Shown here: positions 1-12,726 of the stretch, one piece after another
Layout of the letters: the number at the start of each line of letters is the position of its first letter
How positions within the stretch are numbered: position 1 is the first letter of the stretch
NCBI RefSeq assembly: GCF_026151205.1
Contig: NC_087078.1
Span: forward strand, 6,527,675 to 6,591,674
Length of the DNA: 64,000 nt
Source of the DNA: Bolinopsis microptera
Lineage: Eukaryota; Ctenophora; Tentaculata; Lobata; Bolinopsidae
Reading direction: 5' to 3'
Made by a program: the position numbers and the translations under genes
The notes under the pieces: model-generated
Database searches by the model: none
Seen by the model: only the letters and a program-made list of their open reading frames with translations
What the model was told of the DNA's origin: nothing

Positions 1-357
1 AGGACCGGTTTAGTTTCAGCGTGTTGGTTAGTTTCCGGGCCGGTCCAGCAGTGTGGCAGCTTTAATGTGTATAACATAGTGTTTATAATTAAGTAATTAG
101 TGTCAGGTGTTTTATTTACCTGTTTGCTTTCATTATTTTGTTCGACATCCATGCGGTAGGTCTTAATTTTTATAATAACTAATTTTATAGAATTATTGCT
201 ATTAGCGATTTTACAGCTATTTTAGACTGCGATTACGTGTGACTAACATTAACTGCTCTTTTCTGTTTATCTTACAGTTACTCTGAGAGGTTTTCTTCAA
301 TAAATTAAACAACCATATAAGGTAACATGATAACACTACCATATAAGGTAGTTGTAC

Positions 358-3300
358 CTGTCCGTTAGCCACGTTTACCCCAGTCCAGACTCTCCCAGTC
401 TGAGCGGTTATGCTCAGTTTGTCTCCCATCCCTAAAGTCAGGTATCCGTTACCTCCGGGGTAATTCTGAGAAGTGAGGGATGTTAGTTTGCTTCGAATTT
501 TATTACCTTTGGTTAAATTATTATGACGGGCATATATCCGAGGTTTAATTAATGGTCAAGGACTTAAATATGGCAGTATTTCTATAACTATTCGCCAAAA
601 TAATGTGAAAGTAATTCAAAGTATATTGGTTCATTATTTTCCAGCTTTTATTGAGGACAGATTAAGCTTTCATAATCATTTGTTTATAACTGCAAACTAA
701 TAAGTGCTACTATCGTAAAAACTGTAATATAATAATCCTTAAGCTGGCTGTGATCTTAAACAAAATGAGTAATAACTAGCCGTGATGGATACGTGAGTAA
801 AGTCGGTCGATTCCGCCAACTTCACCCTTGCTTTCCCATCTTCCTGAGAAACATATTGATTGAAATCTGTTCCGTTGCACTTTCACGTTATCAACCTACA
901 AGAAGTAATCTACGAGAGGTTTAGAAATCGATCAAGAGAAATCTTTTGAAGTAACTAAAGATCCACAAATATATAGGGAGTAGCTGATTTGATTAAACGC
1001 AGCATTCACGTTATCATGTATTCATGGATAAGCTGCAGTTCGTAAGGCAGTGCTTCATATAACAACTTCTACAGGTCAACATACAAACTGTTGTACTCCT
1101 TCAAAGGTCAGGGTGCTGTTTTCTTTGCTGAGTTTGCCCAACATCTTAGCGTCTCTCATGTACTTCTTCTTGCCAAGATTGTCCACCTTTGTTTTGAGAG
1201 GAGCGAAGAGGAGACTCTTGTCAAGGTCTATGTAGGTTACCTTACTGTTCTTTCTCTGGGAGTTTATGTAGGCAATGTTATTGATTTTTCTAGATGCAGG
1301 ATTGATATATTTTCAATTAAATTGTAATCAAGTCATCTGATCAGTACCACCACTATCATCAAATTAAATTAATTACACAGGGCCATGAAACAAGTAATAT
1401 TCACCGTACACTATTACTACTCTACAAGTGGTCGTCATTATAAATGAACCATGTTGCTGACTAATCTGGATATTGTAAAGTATTACCCCTCCCTCTTCCC
1501 TCTTATCCCTCCTTACCCTCCACCCTCCCTCTCCCCTCTTATCCCTCCTTACCTCCACCCTCCCTCTCCCCTCTTATCCTTCCTAATTACCCTCCGGCCT
1601 CCACCCTCCCTCTCCCCTCTTATCCCTCCTTACCCTCCACCCTCCCTCTCCCCTCTTATCCCTCCACCCTCCCTCTTCCCTCCTTACCTCCTTACCTCCT
1701 TACCTCCACCCTCCCCTCCCCTCTTATCCCTCCTTAGTCCTTACCCTCCACCTTCCCTCTCCCCTCTTATCCCTCCTTACCCTCCACCCTCCCTCTCCCC
1801 TCCTCCCCAACTAAAAATGTTTACTACAACAGTCTCACAGTTTAGTAACTTTACCTACATTAGTAGTAATAGCAGAGAAAAGCTCGTCAATCTGAGCGGC
1901 GTGCCTAAAATTCGGTTCCGTACTAACAGTGACACGTGCAGCATCTATCCAGCTAATAGCTAGGTCTTGTGAGTTTGTTTTGTTCAAGGCGTAGGCACAG
2001 TTGTACTCGCACATCGCCTTGTGGAGCTTGAACCGCATGCCAAGCTGGGCGTAGCTTACCTCACTACGGATCTTGAACTGCTGCGATGCCTAGGAAAGAA
2101 ATAATTGTAGGCTGTGATGGAATCAGAATAGCAGAATTTTCAACTTACCGTTATTTTTTAGCATTATTCGGAATATAAATTTTGAATAATTTGATATATT
2201 GCATATAATGTTTTGCACAATATTTGTTTTTTGCACCCGTTTGCTTATTTTTGTATGTAAAAATTCAGCCTCTGGTATCAAGTAATAGTATTAGTATTTT
2301 GGTAATAGCTATAACTTTTGACGTTTTAGGTGCTCTAGAGATTGCACCATCTAAGGTATTTGCTCGTTGATCCTTGATTACCATGGATCGTTTAAAAAAA
2401 AGTCAAGTGTCTGCACATGGATTGTTGCACCTTGTAGTTGTCTGGTAGCCTATAATTGCCTATATGATATGTGTTTACTGTTTTAGCACCTTAGAGTGAA
2501 CTCTCCAAGACTTTGGTATGTGGTGGGAAGCAAGACGGGGTACTGAACCTAAAGTGTTTATACCTAAACCAATTAAACTGGTGATCACGTGAGCCATCAT
2601 CAGCTAATAGCTCGTCACTTAACTGCAGTTTGATTTAGAGAAATGCGCAATACCATTGCCGCGATATTTGCGTTTTTTGCGTTACTCTACAATAATACGC
2701 CTTTAAAAATAATATAACAATAGATCGTACGGTTTTAGATGAACAATCTAAAAGATACATTACAGTACATTAATAATTAATGGGCCCGGGAAAGTTGTTG
2801 ACATTAAATGTACAAGAACCCACCATCTTACACCTATGGTTATACATTATACAATGTATAAAAAACATCTGAAAAAATGTTCGATTAATTCTGAATCACG
2901 CAACACAGTGAGTCTCAGTCATGAAGTAAAACTAAAATGTTTGGAATTTCTTACTCGTTCAAAGTGTCCGGGTGCTTCTTGTGCTTTTCCTTTAGCCTCT
3001 AAACAGATGATACCTGCAAGTTAGCTGTTTTAAACAGTGTTTATTGCAAATCTAACTAAGTCTAACCGTAATAAACTCTAACCTGAGATGACAGCCATGT
3101 AAACCTTCCAGCTTTAACGTTGACATTAAGTCTTAACGGCTGGTGCACCTACGTCATACACTGTAAACCGCTTACCCTTTTCACCAATAAAGTACAATTT
3201 TACTGATAATAACTTATTCGCCGACCACATATTTTCTTCCACATATTTCTCCTGAAGACAATGCCGTGCTGCAACTATGTTCTAAACCTAATAAAAGCTT

Positions 3301-5251
3301 GGAGACGATACAGATCAAACAAAAGAAAATAATTGCCCTGTGCTCAGAACAATCTATAAACATATTGCTTGGGAAATTTTCTTGTGAAATGAACTGTGTA
3401 CTTCAGAATGTTTCTTAATCTGCATGTTTCTAAAATGCATAATATAATGCAAATAGGCTATATTTGATGTCATTATTCTAATGCTTTATCTTTTAAATCG
3501 AAAGATTTTCTTTCTTTACGTAATTTCTTGTTCGTCAGATTTTATTGAAAAACTAATCTATAAGACCGCATTATCAATAATTTGTCAAAAATCACTAAAA
3601 CAAATTGTGGATCTACTAAATAGGTTGGTTCAGGTTGACGGCTGTGCCAAACTGTGAGCTGCTTAATTTTACAATTTTAAACAGAAAATTTTTTATTATT
3701 TCCTGCCGACTAAATTACCGCTGATAAAGTGAATTGTATAACACTGAATAAATCGTAAATACTGAACTGATAGGGACTGTATAAGTATTGGAAGCCTGTA
3801 ATGTGTAATGTCTATCTTATCTTTCAAATATAAAATGCTGTATACCTAATTGAATTTTCCACAAATGTATGATAAAGGTGCAGCTACAGCCTACGTTTAA
3901 TTGGTATTAGGAGATAAAAAGGTTAAAATGACGACCATTGCAATTTTCTGAATCTCTTGCTAGTCGAAAGTGAAGAAAACAGCAGCATTAGTGATTTTTG
4001 ATAAATTTCTGGTTGCAATTTATTTTCCGGAGTTTTGTTCTTATAGATATAGGAGTAGCTGCGCACTTTCAAACTGCAAGGGATGAGTACGAATAAGTCC
4101 CCGCTGCTTGTAACCTCTGATGGTCCAGAATCTCGTGGTTATTACGGTTCTTATCCGATAAACCGGGATGAACTACACGATTATTCTATATTGGTAAGCA
4201 GATTTCTTGTTTAACAGCACAATTATTTTAAACAATAATTATACAATATATGAAGGAATCACATTTATTTGATATTATCATGGATGATGACAGGTCGACC
4301 ATTGTAAGGCTGGACCTGGTTGGTTCATAACTATAAGAGGATAGCATAAAGATGCTTTGCCTACCTCTTGGATGTGGCATCCCTCCAAGGAGATGATGCC
4401 GGAGAATTCTATGTGAAAATGAGGGGGGTACTAAAAGTTACAAACTTACCCAACAGAAAGTGAGCGACAGCTAGATGAGGGTCATGTTCTATTACACTCA
4501 GTAAAGCTTGGTAAGCACCTGTTAGGTCACCCATAGCTCTACACACTACTCCTATACTGTACAGCGTCTGTAGGGATATTATACAGTGTCACAATCTTCT
4601 TTATAGTGTCACAATCTACTTTATAGTGTCACAATCTACTTTATAGTGTCACAATCTACTTTATAGTGTCACAATCGACTTTATAGTGTCACAATCTACT
4701 TTATAGTGTCACAATCTATTTTATAGTGTCACAATCTGTTTCATAGTGTTACTATTTCATGTTATAATTTTAAGACTTACACTGAAATTTGACAGTAAAT
4801 GTTTTCAAAACGTTCGCTCAAATATACTTGACCAAAAAGGGTAAAACAAATTGTAAGCTACCTCATAAGATTTAAGTTGACCAGGATTTAATAAAATCAC
4901 AGACCACAGTAAATACTACCATCCCACACAATATTAATATCATATGTACCTTAATATTATCTTTTTTTAAATGCTTTCAACACTACTATGTATAACAAAT
5001 TATAAATGTCACTGAAGATGACAACATGTTTGACGATAGCCTGTAAATTGATAATTTGATCTCAGTATTTACAACAAATCAGCTTGATTGATTCAAAGGG
5101 AGAACAAAATTCCTCTGTTTCATACCTTAGCTGTTTGATGGTCGTCAGGAATGCTCCAAAGAGCAGAAAAAGCTCCATTATAATCCTTCTCCTGGAACTT
5201 GGTCACACCCTCCTGCCAAGTCGATATAGTGTCTTTGTTCAGTGATGCCAT
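358..5251 (-). CDS. NCF2-like: p67phox/NCF2-like NADPH-oxidase activator, 7 exons, 3' end off the window
   Basis: Cytosolic regulator of NOX-type NADPH oxidases (family knowledge). Minus-strand exons: 5251-5126, 4567-4450, 3013-2955, 2089-1859, 1255-1085, 843-793, 465-358. They sum to 864 bp (288 codons) and all phases agree. Exons 1-4 (aa 1-178) read as p67phox TPRs, for example WQEGVTKFQEKDYNGAFSAL and LAVAHFLLG, matching the human order. Exon 5 (aa 179-235) contains LFAPLKTKVDNLGKKKY, which lines up with the human activation segment LFRPNERQVAQLAKKDY; the Val thought essential for NOX2 activation is kept. Exon 7 (aa 253-288) is the first part of an SH3 domain (GYLTLGMGDKLSI, then W). The rest of the SH3, and the PB1 and second SH3 expected from the family, would lie left of position 358. 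Start: ATG at 5251, with a stop just upstream in frame. The 51-bp exon 6 is the least certain. No TSS motif was recognised. Confidence 0.85.
1483..1806. repeat. pyrimidine-rich 36-bp minisatellite in p67phox intron 4
   Basis: Degenerate repeats of a C/T-only unit of about 36 bp (CCCTCCCTCTCCCC, then CTTATCCCTCCTTAC). The plus strand is almost purely pyrimidine over 320 bp. The p67phox transcript is read from the other strand, so its intron carries the purine (GGAGGG) version, beginning about 50 bases after the exon 4 donor. Apparent reading frames through it are repeat artefacts. Confidence 0.9.
4083..4193 (+). CDS. possible first coding exon of an unidentified gene, inside a p67phox intron on the opposite strand
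   Basis: An ATG opens 37 codons (begins MSTNKSPLLV, then GYYGSYPINRDELHDYSIL) and ends exactly at a strong donor, TTG|GTAAGC, in phase 0. The composition looks like a short cytosolic N-terminus with a dileucine (SPLL) and tyrosines. I could not find a following plus-strand exon, so this may be a chance open stretch. It lies within the intron between p67phox exons 2 and 3. Confidence 0.3.
4581..4745. repeat. 20-bp tandem repeat next to the p67phox exon 2 splice acceptor
   Basis: About eight copies of TTATAGTGTCACAATCTACT with few substitutions. On the coding (minus) strand the array ends 14 bp before the exon 2 acceptor (TATCCCTACAG), so it occupies the place where the branch point should lie. 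Confidence 0.93.
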
Positions 5252-6673
5252 GACCAACTCCTCTACACTGATAATACCCAATTTTTTCTGCTCTGTGCAC
5301 CCTTCAGCGCTACGAGGGGAATAGTATAAGAGTTAATTTAGACATTAGAAGATTTAGATACCTAACGACTTGCCTAATGCCTATCGATACAATGCCGTGG
5401 AGGGGGAAGGGTAAAAGTTTAGTAGGCCCCGAGCCTTTCATTATTCATGTGGGCTCCCAATTCCCATAAACAACACATCCTAGTAAGAATCTAGCCCCTT
5501 TAAATTTCTCATCATTCCCACAATTGTTGTTTGATATGTCTCGCGACTCGGTAGATCAGCACATTCATTAATAATTTATGTAAGTTACGGCCGGACTTTT
5601 GGATCACCCTATAGAAGATTATGATTTGACGATCAATAACAAACATTTGACTCTTGGGGAAATTAATCAAGGTTTCACAGGAAAAAAAGTTAATAAAATC
5701 GTACGTGCACAACGTAATATCTACGAACAGAAAACTATAACTAGTGCAGTAAGTTCACGCAACATGGTCGTATTATACAAGGTAGGTACTGGCAGCTGGC
5801 AAAACCATGTTTATTATTGTTGTATCGTTATACACACATACAGTCTTGATGTTTACTCACATGATGAATAATGCGACTGAATATATTTCTAAATCATGTA
5901 TTTGATGACCAGTACTTCTATAGTCAGGAACTAATCTGATTAACTTGTACAGTGGGGTGTCATATAAATTATAATAAATTCCTTATTTCTGGTCGTTGAT
6001 TAACAATTCTTATGGTTTTTACATTAATGAGTTAGGAAATTAGTTAGGTATCGGCACCACACACAACGTTCCGTTTAACTTAATGATTGGTGCCGGCTAG
6101 TATTACCTCACTGCTGATCAACCAAGGTGACATGTTAGAGATGGTCATTAATAATAGCTTCATGGCTGAACCTGATTGATTCTATGAAGAAAACGCAACA
6201 TTTTCCTGAAAAAGCACCCAGACTTTTTGATTACTTCGCTAATTTCTTTAATGTGTTATTAAATTTTGTTCCATTTGGTCAGAGATTATATTACTACATC
6301 TTCTTATTTAAGATTTAGAAGAGATGTAAGCAAAACTGCTCCTAGTTCAAGGAGAACTTATATTGCCAATCTAGGACTTAACTAGGACTAACTATCGGTG
6401 AATCACGAATTTTGTTTATTGATCCCAGTATCTTGTTATGTTCATTACGCTGATTTCCAGTAGCATACTCTTTAAGAGAACATTTAATTCTATGGTGAGA
6501 TCATGTTCATGTCACGTACAAGCCGTCTCCCCGCAGAAAGGTTTGGTCGATTATTCCCAATGATCCCAATATAGTTTAGATATGTGCGGTTTAAAAATAT
6601 CTTACTCCATTTCACTTACCTCCGTGCTGTGGTGTACCCTAAACTGCTGGTATCTATTAATTGGTATTAGTAA
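5252..6673. other. intergenic; two transposon-end fragments
   Basis: No supportable gene. Positions 5591-5613 read on the minus strand as TA(G)GGTGATCCAAAAGTCCGG, an end typical of IS630/mariner-like elements. Position 5950 starts a CAGTGGGGTGTCATAT end after a TA, matching the MITE at 10011-10682. Neither fragment has a recognisable partner end nearby. Open stretches here show no splice context or family resemblance. Confidence 0.5.
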
Positions 6674-7610
6674 TAATCCCAAGGTGTTTATGAACACTGA
6701 ATCCTGAGATCCCCAGGTGTTTATGAACACTGAATCCTGAGATCCCCAGGTGTTTATGAACACTGAATCCTGAGATCCGCAGGTGTTTATGAACACTGAA
6801 TCCTGAGATCCCCAGGTGTTTATGAACACTGAATCCTGAGATCCCCAGGTGTTTATGAACACTGAATCCTGAGATCCCCAGGTGTTTATGAACACTGAAT
6901 CCTGAGATCCCCAGGTGTTTATGAACACTGAATCCTGAGATCCCCAGGTGTTTATGAACACTGAATCCTGAGATCCCCAGGTGTTTATGAACACTGAATC
7001 CTGAGATCCCCAGGTGTTTATGAACACTGAATCCTGAGATCCCCAGGTGTTTATGAACACTGAATCCTGAGATCCCCAGGTGTTTATGAACACTGAATCC
7101 TGAGATCCCCAGGTGTTTATGAACACTGAATCCTGAGATCCCCAGTTGTTTATGAACACTGAATCCTGAGATCCGCAGGTGTTTATGAACACTGAATCCT
7201 GAGATCCCCAGTTGTTATGAACACTGAATCCTGAGATCCGCAGGTGTTTATGAACACTGAATCCTGAGATCCCCAGGTGTTTATGAACACTGAATCCTGA
7301 GATCCCCAGGTGTTTATGAACACTGAATCCTGAGATCCCCAGGTGTTTATGAACACTGAATCCTGAGATCCCCAGGTGTTTATGAACACTGAATCCTGAG
7401 ATCCCCAGGTGTTTATGAACACTGAATCCTGAGATCCCCAGGTGTTTATAAACACTGAATCCTGAGATCCCCAGGTGTTATGAACACTGAATCCTGAGAT
7501 CCGCAGGTGTTTATGAACACTGAATCCTGAGATCCCCAGGTGTTTATGAACACTGAATCCTGAGATCCCCAGGTGTTTATGAATCCTGAGATCCTGAGAT
7601 CCCCAGATAA
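6674..7610. repeat. 33-bp minisatellite, about 28 copies
   Basis: Head-to-tail copies of a 33-bp unit (GTGTTTATGAACACTGAATC followed by CTGAGATCCCCAG) with very little divergence. Common variants are CCGCAGG and CCCCAGT, and single-base losses occur near 7212 and 7486. The period is 11 codons, so the array stays open in several frames and yields a spurious INTWGSQDSVF repeat protein on the minus strand. It lies about 1.4 kb upstream of the p67phox start. Confidence 0.97.
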
Positions 7611-10010
7611 TCAAATTTGACTCTGACAAACTTGACATATTGTTACGTTTAATATGTCTTCACCTGTCCCGGGACGGTCAATATAGAGCAATCAATCGCA
7701 ATAATTCGTGATCATTTGACCATTCCTAGAATCTCAGATTCTGGGAATCGATTGAGTTGTAGTATATATAATATTAATATAGTGGACAGGAGTATTTCTA
7801 AGGAACTTTGCCTGTTAAATAAATCTATTAATACCTACGCCCGTATAACTTGGCCTCTTAAGAGAACAAAATATATACTTATATTACGAATATGTGGATA
7901 TTGGAGAAACGTCTTGGAATATTCCGATTCTCTACTGTGTCTACCATATCTGATATCGGCCCTTTTACGAACGGCCCCTTATTTTAGAAATTTGCTCTTT
8001 ATAATGTTCACAATTTTGGTTACTCAATGTGTCCAACCATAATTTAGGATCACACAATTTTTTACAATACATCCATGCTTCTTTGCGTTTATGAGGATCA
8101 CGACGTGAGACAACCTTATTGCAGACATTATTTAACCGGACATTGCGTTAACAGACATAATTCTGAACGGACATTAAAATGAACGCTAGGGTCTCCAGCG
8201 TCCAATTGATGTTCGTTCAAATAGTCAGCTCACTTAATAATAATAATATTGAATACAAAAAATTCGTTAGATCCTTCCTTGTCCTTTCTGGTAACTGATA
8301 AACAGGTCCTCAGTCAGCCATGGCTGACTGAGGACCTGTTACCAGACACTGACAGGACAAGGAAAGATCTAACGAATTTTTAAAATTGAATAGTTATCAG
8401 TTCTGAGCGACGGTGAACGATCACTCAATTATCATTAAAGACGTTCCTAAATATGATCACTTGATTTTTGACGACGCCGGTCTTCTTACCGGTCTTCTTA
8501 GTTTTGAACGATTCTTTGAATCTTTGTCTTATTGTTTACGCACCTGTTTTCTCAATCGATGAGATTCTATTGTTATAATCGGTATTTGCTCCAAATAAAT
8601 AATTTTAAATCTTCAAATTTACATTTTTAATAATCTAACCATTCAATTTCAAATCTCATCTTTAATTTGTAATCGTAAAATTGATATTTTGGATAGCCCA
8701 ATTTTTCCTTGATTAAGTCTAAAAATTTAAATTTGACACTTTCATAACATACGAGTGACGATAGACGCTATAATATTTGAAACTATATGTAAAATACCAG
8801 GGTCTAGGTCATTCGCCCGGCACATATAAGTGAGCTCTTTGCTCTATTGGGCCAGTATTAAGCTTTGTTGGCCACCTGTTATATATAGTGTAACAATTAG
8901 CCTCAAAAACAGGTCTCCCCAAACCACACCAACGTAATTCGTGATGATCTTGTCTCTAGTTCTCCCTTTCATGGTCAAGTACCCTACATGTGTGTAAATA
9001 TTTAATCGTTACATCCCTATCCCCCTCCCCGGCCCCAATCCCGTCCCCTTACCGTCCCTTGGCCACCGATCAGACTAATCCACTGAACCATCAGACTGAA
9101 TTAACATTTTCATTGTTCCAATCAGGTGAGCATTGAGCAAAGGACTAATGATTAGTTATAAGCTCACCACGGTCCATATAGACCTGTAATCTATATTTAG
9201 TGCAAATTATAAGGTTTAAAACTACATTTAATTTTTGGAGCTCTCTGTTTTGTGGTGGTTGTGTTCCTCAAAAATCACTATTAGTTACCACCTGCTCCCT
9301 CTTCACATACCTCCCCCCCCCCCCATTTACCCCCAACTATACTGTAGCGCGAGTTCATCAGATTACATCCAGTTTAGCAACAACATGATAGAGCTTGTTA
9401 GTCCTTAGTCCATGTTAATTTACTTCACTTCCACTATAATAACGTACCGCACGTGTGTGCTGACTGCTGTGCCATATAGTGCACCAAATTTAACCATGAT
9501 TATCACTTCTGCACCATGTGTACTGGTACTACACCCAGTTCCACTGCTTCTACCATTACTTCAGACTAGCTAGCCAGCAGCCGTGTATTTGCATTTTGAA
9601 ATCCACATGCTCTTGTTTGGCCATACTGCAGGGAATGTGTGGCCCCTGGGCCCCAACACACGAGATCTTTAGCTGCTCCTCAGACAGTGGCTAATGCTAT
9701 GTGGTGATGAGTTTGCAGTTCCAGTGGCTGAATTAGGCCCTAATTACTATAGGTTCAGGGTACTTATCATTGGAAATTGGCCATAAGTATACCGTCATGA
9801 TATGGCCGCTGTGTTTATAGTGCCAAGTGCTATTATAATAGGACCATGTGGGCCACACGGAGGTGTTTTTGTAGTTTATAGGCTTCTTGTGTGCTGGACA
9901 AGGGGTATTATTGTGCTCAGTTGTGCTAGAGTTAGTTTAGTTGTTTTTGTGATGATTATAATATAATCGCAGTTCAAACGATTGGACGATCGTTTATAAA
10001 CGAAATTTTA
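7611..10010. other. intergenic, no gene recognised apart from the palindrome at 8257-8383
   Basis: AT-rich sequence with scattered stop codons. Near 9311-9324 is a run of Cs. The reading frames that exist (for example 7716-8042) lack splice signals and resemble no family I know. Confidence 0.5.
8257..8383. repeat. large palindrome / fold-back element
   Basis: The centre, 8302-8339, is a perfect 38-bp palindrome: ACAGGTCCTCAGTCAGCCA followed by its reverse complement, centred on CCATGG. The symmetry continues outward, with small gaps, to AAAAATTCGTTAGATC on the left and its complement on the right. The whole forms a hairpin with arms of about 60 bp. This looks like a small fold-back MITE or the relic of an inverted duplication. 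No TSD was identified. Confidence 0.9.
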
Positions 10011-10682
10011 CAGTGGGGTGCCATATGTTTTCATCATTTCTGAATGCGTGCGAGTTTGTGTCCACGTCACGTGATATTGTTAGCAGTGAGTGTAATTACG
10101 AGTCTGAAAAATTTGTCTAGTACAAGGCCCAGACCCTTTGGCGTATCTATAGTAAATATTGTGGCGATGTAACATCTCTGACACCACTTAAAACTGAGGA
10201 ACAGGGTGTTCACAATATCCAACTCAGCATAGTAAACTTATGATATCTCTGGCTGCAGACTGATAACTCCGACGGTATACTATTTATTTAAATCAACTGA
10301 GAAACATTTGGTCTCGTTACCTTGTGAATTTCATCGAAATCGAACAATGTAGTACTATACAAAGATATTCCGTTTTAAACTTCATGGCATTGTCAAAGTA
10401 GAGAAAAATTCTTCACTTGCTATTAAAACATGTGCTCCTTCATAAATATTATCATTATCGTGATCAAACCCCTTATTTATGGGCCTGCCAGTCTCTTCTG
10501 AAGCACGAATGACCATAATTTCTAACGGTTCGAGAAAAGTTCAGAATTATCTCTAAACACCCATTTTTGAATTTTGTAAATCGGTGGTCCGGAAGCGGAG
10601 TTATGGTTCAATGAAAATTGTTAGTTTAACACTGTTTGTATTGTCATTATCAGAAATGACAAAAACATATGGCACCCCACTG
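10011..10682. mobile_element. MITE with CAGTGGGGTGCCATATG terminal inverted repeats
   Basis: The two ends are inverted copies of about 32 bp, beginning CAGTGGGGTGCCATATG. The left end follows TA; the right flank (CAGTAG) does not clearly repeat it. No transposase is encoded. The CAGT start and TA context suggest the pogo/Tc1-mariner group. A second solo end of the same family occurs at 5950. Confidence 0.75.
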
Positions 10683-12726
10683 CAGTAGGTAGATAGTTTT
10701 TTAGTAGTTTTTCATTTTTCTCTCTACTCTCTCTTGGTGAACAGATACCCCAGGAATGGAGCCGGATGAAAAATGCATGTAAAAAATAACTTTATTGATT
10801 TCGACGGTCTTTAAGTTTAAAAGCACTCTAATTTTGACGGGACCGGTGTGATATCTCATATCTTAACCTTGGCAGTGCAGTTGGCAGTTGGCACCTACAA
10901 TAAATGGATATGCCACGTGCAATCTTAATGACATGAAATACACTGACAGTAAGGTCAATAAAATCTTTATTTGACATTTTAAGGAGAGAATCTTGCTGAT
11001 ATCGCGTTAAATAAAACTATTGTCGTCACTTTAAGTTTACAGGAACACGTTCCATTTAATGCACTTCAAAAGAAGAAGAAAGAGTTGTCACTTTTCAGAG
11101 AGTAGTGACAGTGTAATAGCCATAATGTTAGTGTTATAGCCATAATGTTAGTGTTATAGCCATAATGTTAGTTGTGTATAAAACAGGCTATTGGAATACC
11201 TCATCCTTTGAATTTTTAAATGGCGAGTTTTCGATAACATTAACATTTTCGTCGTATACTGCCGCGTAATGATTTATCGATTATTATCATTACGAGATTA
11301 GCTGGACACACATTGACCTAGCATGAAGTACTGATCATTGTCGTATTTTGCTAGGTTTCGATACCTAAAACCTCCACTCTCAATGTTGCCGGATTACTCA
11401 CTTCTTTATTACCCAGTGTAGTGGAATATGTATGTACTATAAAGGCTTTATTTATTGTATTCGTTATATAATTTTATAAGAGGTTGAATATATAGAGACA
11501 AATTGAAATGATCAATGAGCGACCTGCGACAGTCGTCCGCGTCAAAATGTTGAATAGATTTCCAATTTAATATTAAAATGCTCTCATTTATACAGTTTGG
11601 TTGGAGAGCTAGTGTGGGCTATAACGTATTTGAATGTACTGAGTTCACGATATGCCTCCTCTCCAAGTGCACAGTGTGTACTGTGTTAACTGTGTAATCT
11701 TTTGATTTATTTATTCATCTAGTTTATTCAAATATATATTACAAACTTAACAGTTATAAAACTTACGTTGTGACAGGATAGCTAAATTTGTTCCTCCGAG
11801 CCAGTGAGCATTGGTATTTTGTCTCTAGCGGAAACTGTAAAATTTGCTAAACATTCTCCGATTCTCACACAGCTCCGCTTAATTTGACTATTACCTGTGC
11901 TGCATATCATAAAGTTCTGGTATAGTATTGGTAAACGATGGCCCCCTTAACTACTGCAAATTATACCTGCAAAATGGTTTTATCTTAACTACTGCAATTT
12001 ACGTGCAAGATGGTTTTATCTAATTGGGTGGTTTGTACAACACTCAATAAATCCTTCCATGCGAGTGCAAATGTTTCTCCCTTCCGATTTCTTCCCCTTT
12101 GTATCACTTTTATATTTTTGTCTCTCTGTACAGGCCTCACTCACCTTTAAGATGTTGTCACGAGTATCTCGATTTATGGTTTATGTTTAGACAACACCTT
12201 TTAATCTGTATCACCTCTGTGAGCCCCAGGATCCCTTGCCATGCTTTCGTTCTGTGTGTCTCCAGATACTTATTCCAATGATTGTTATCGTTTTAGATTA
12301 TTGTGGATGAGAGGTCTTGATTATGGGTACAAATTTGAATCTGAAGAGAAGAAGGAAGATTTCTCTGTGGCTTCTTTATTGTTCCTTCTTTAAATCTTGT
12401 TTCATTTGGTCCGAGCTCAGAGAACTGTAGATTACACTGAGGTTGTGGGGCTTCCCTTGTATATTCATATTGTATAATGTATAGTGGATTCATTGGTCCT
12501 GATAATCTTATACCGTTAGCAATTGAGCCCAAGATCACCATGGAGTTTGATCATGTTACGTGTATAGCCCATTTCATTTTAAGCATATACAAGTAAATAG
12601 CTGTTAAATTAACAATTAACTGAGCTAACAGTAACAATTAACTTCAGGTTCACAAACTTTATACTGTGCTTTAGTAGTTTGAATTATAACTATATTTTAA
12701 AGCCTAACGTCGTGTTTTATTTGAAG
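10683..12726. other. intergenic with a small 22-bp tandem repeat
   Basis: Positions 11112-11172 hold three copies of GTGTTATAGCCATAATGTTA. The rest is AT-rich and contains no exon I can support on either strand. Confidence 0.5.

Noticed and set aside
1451-1963. Proline/leucine/serine-rich frame on the plus strand
   Set aside because: It crosses the CT minisatellite and the antisense of p67phox exon 4, which is the real coding sequence here.
4581-4745. CRISPR-like array
   Set aside because: The units are contiguous 20-mers without unique spacers, in animal intronic DNA.
6602-7638. Long 11-residue-repeat protein on the minus strand
   Set aside because: A direct translation of the 33-bp minisatellite; no start context, splice site or non-repeat domain supports it.
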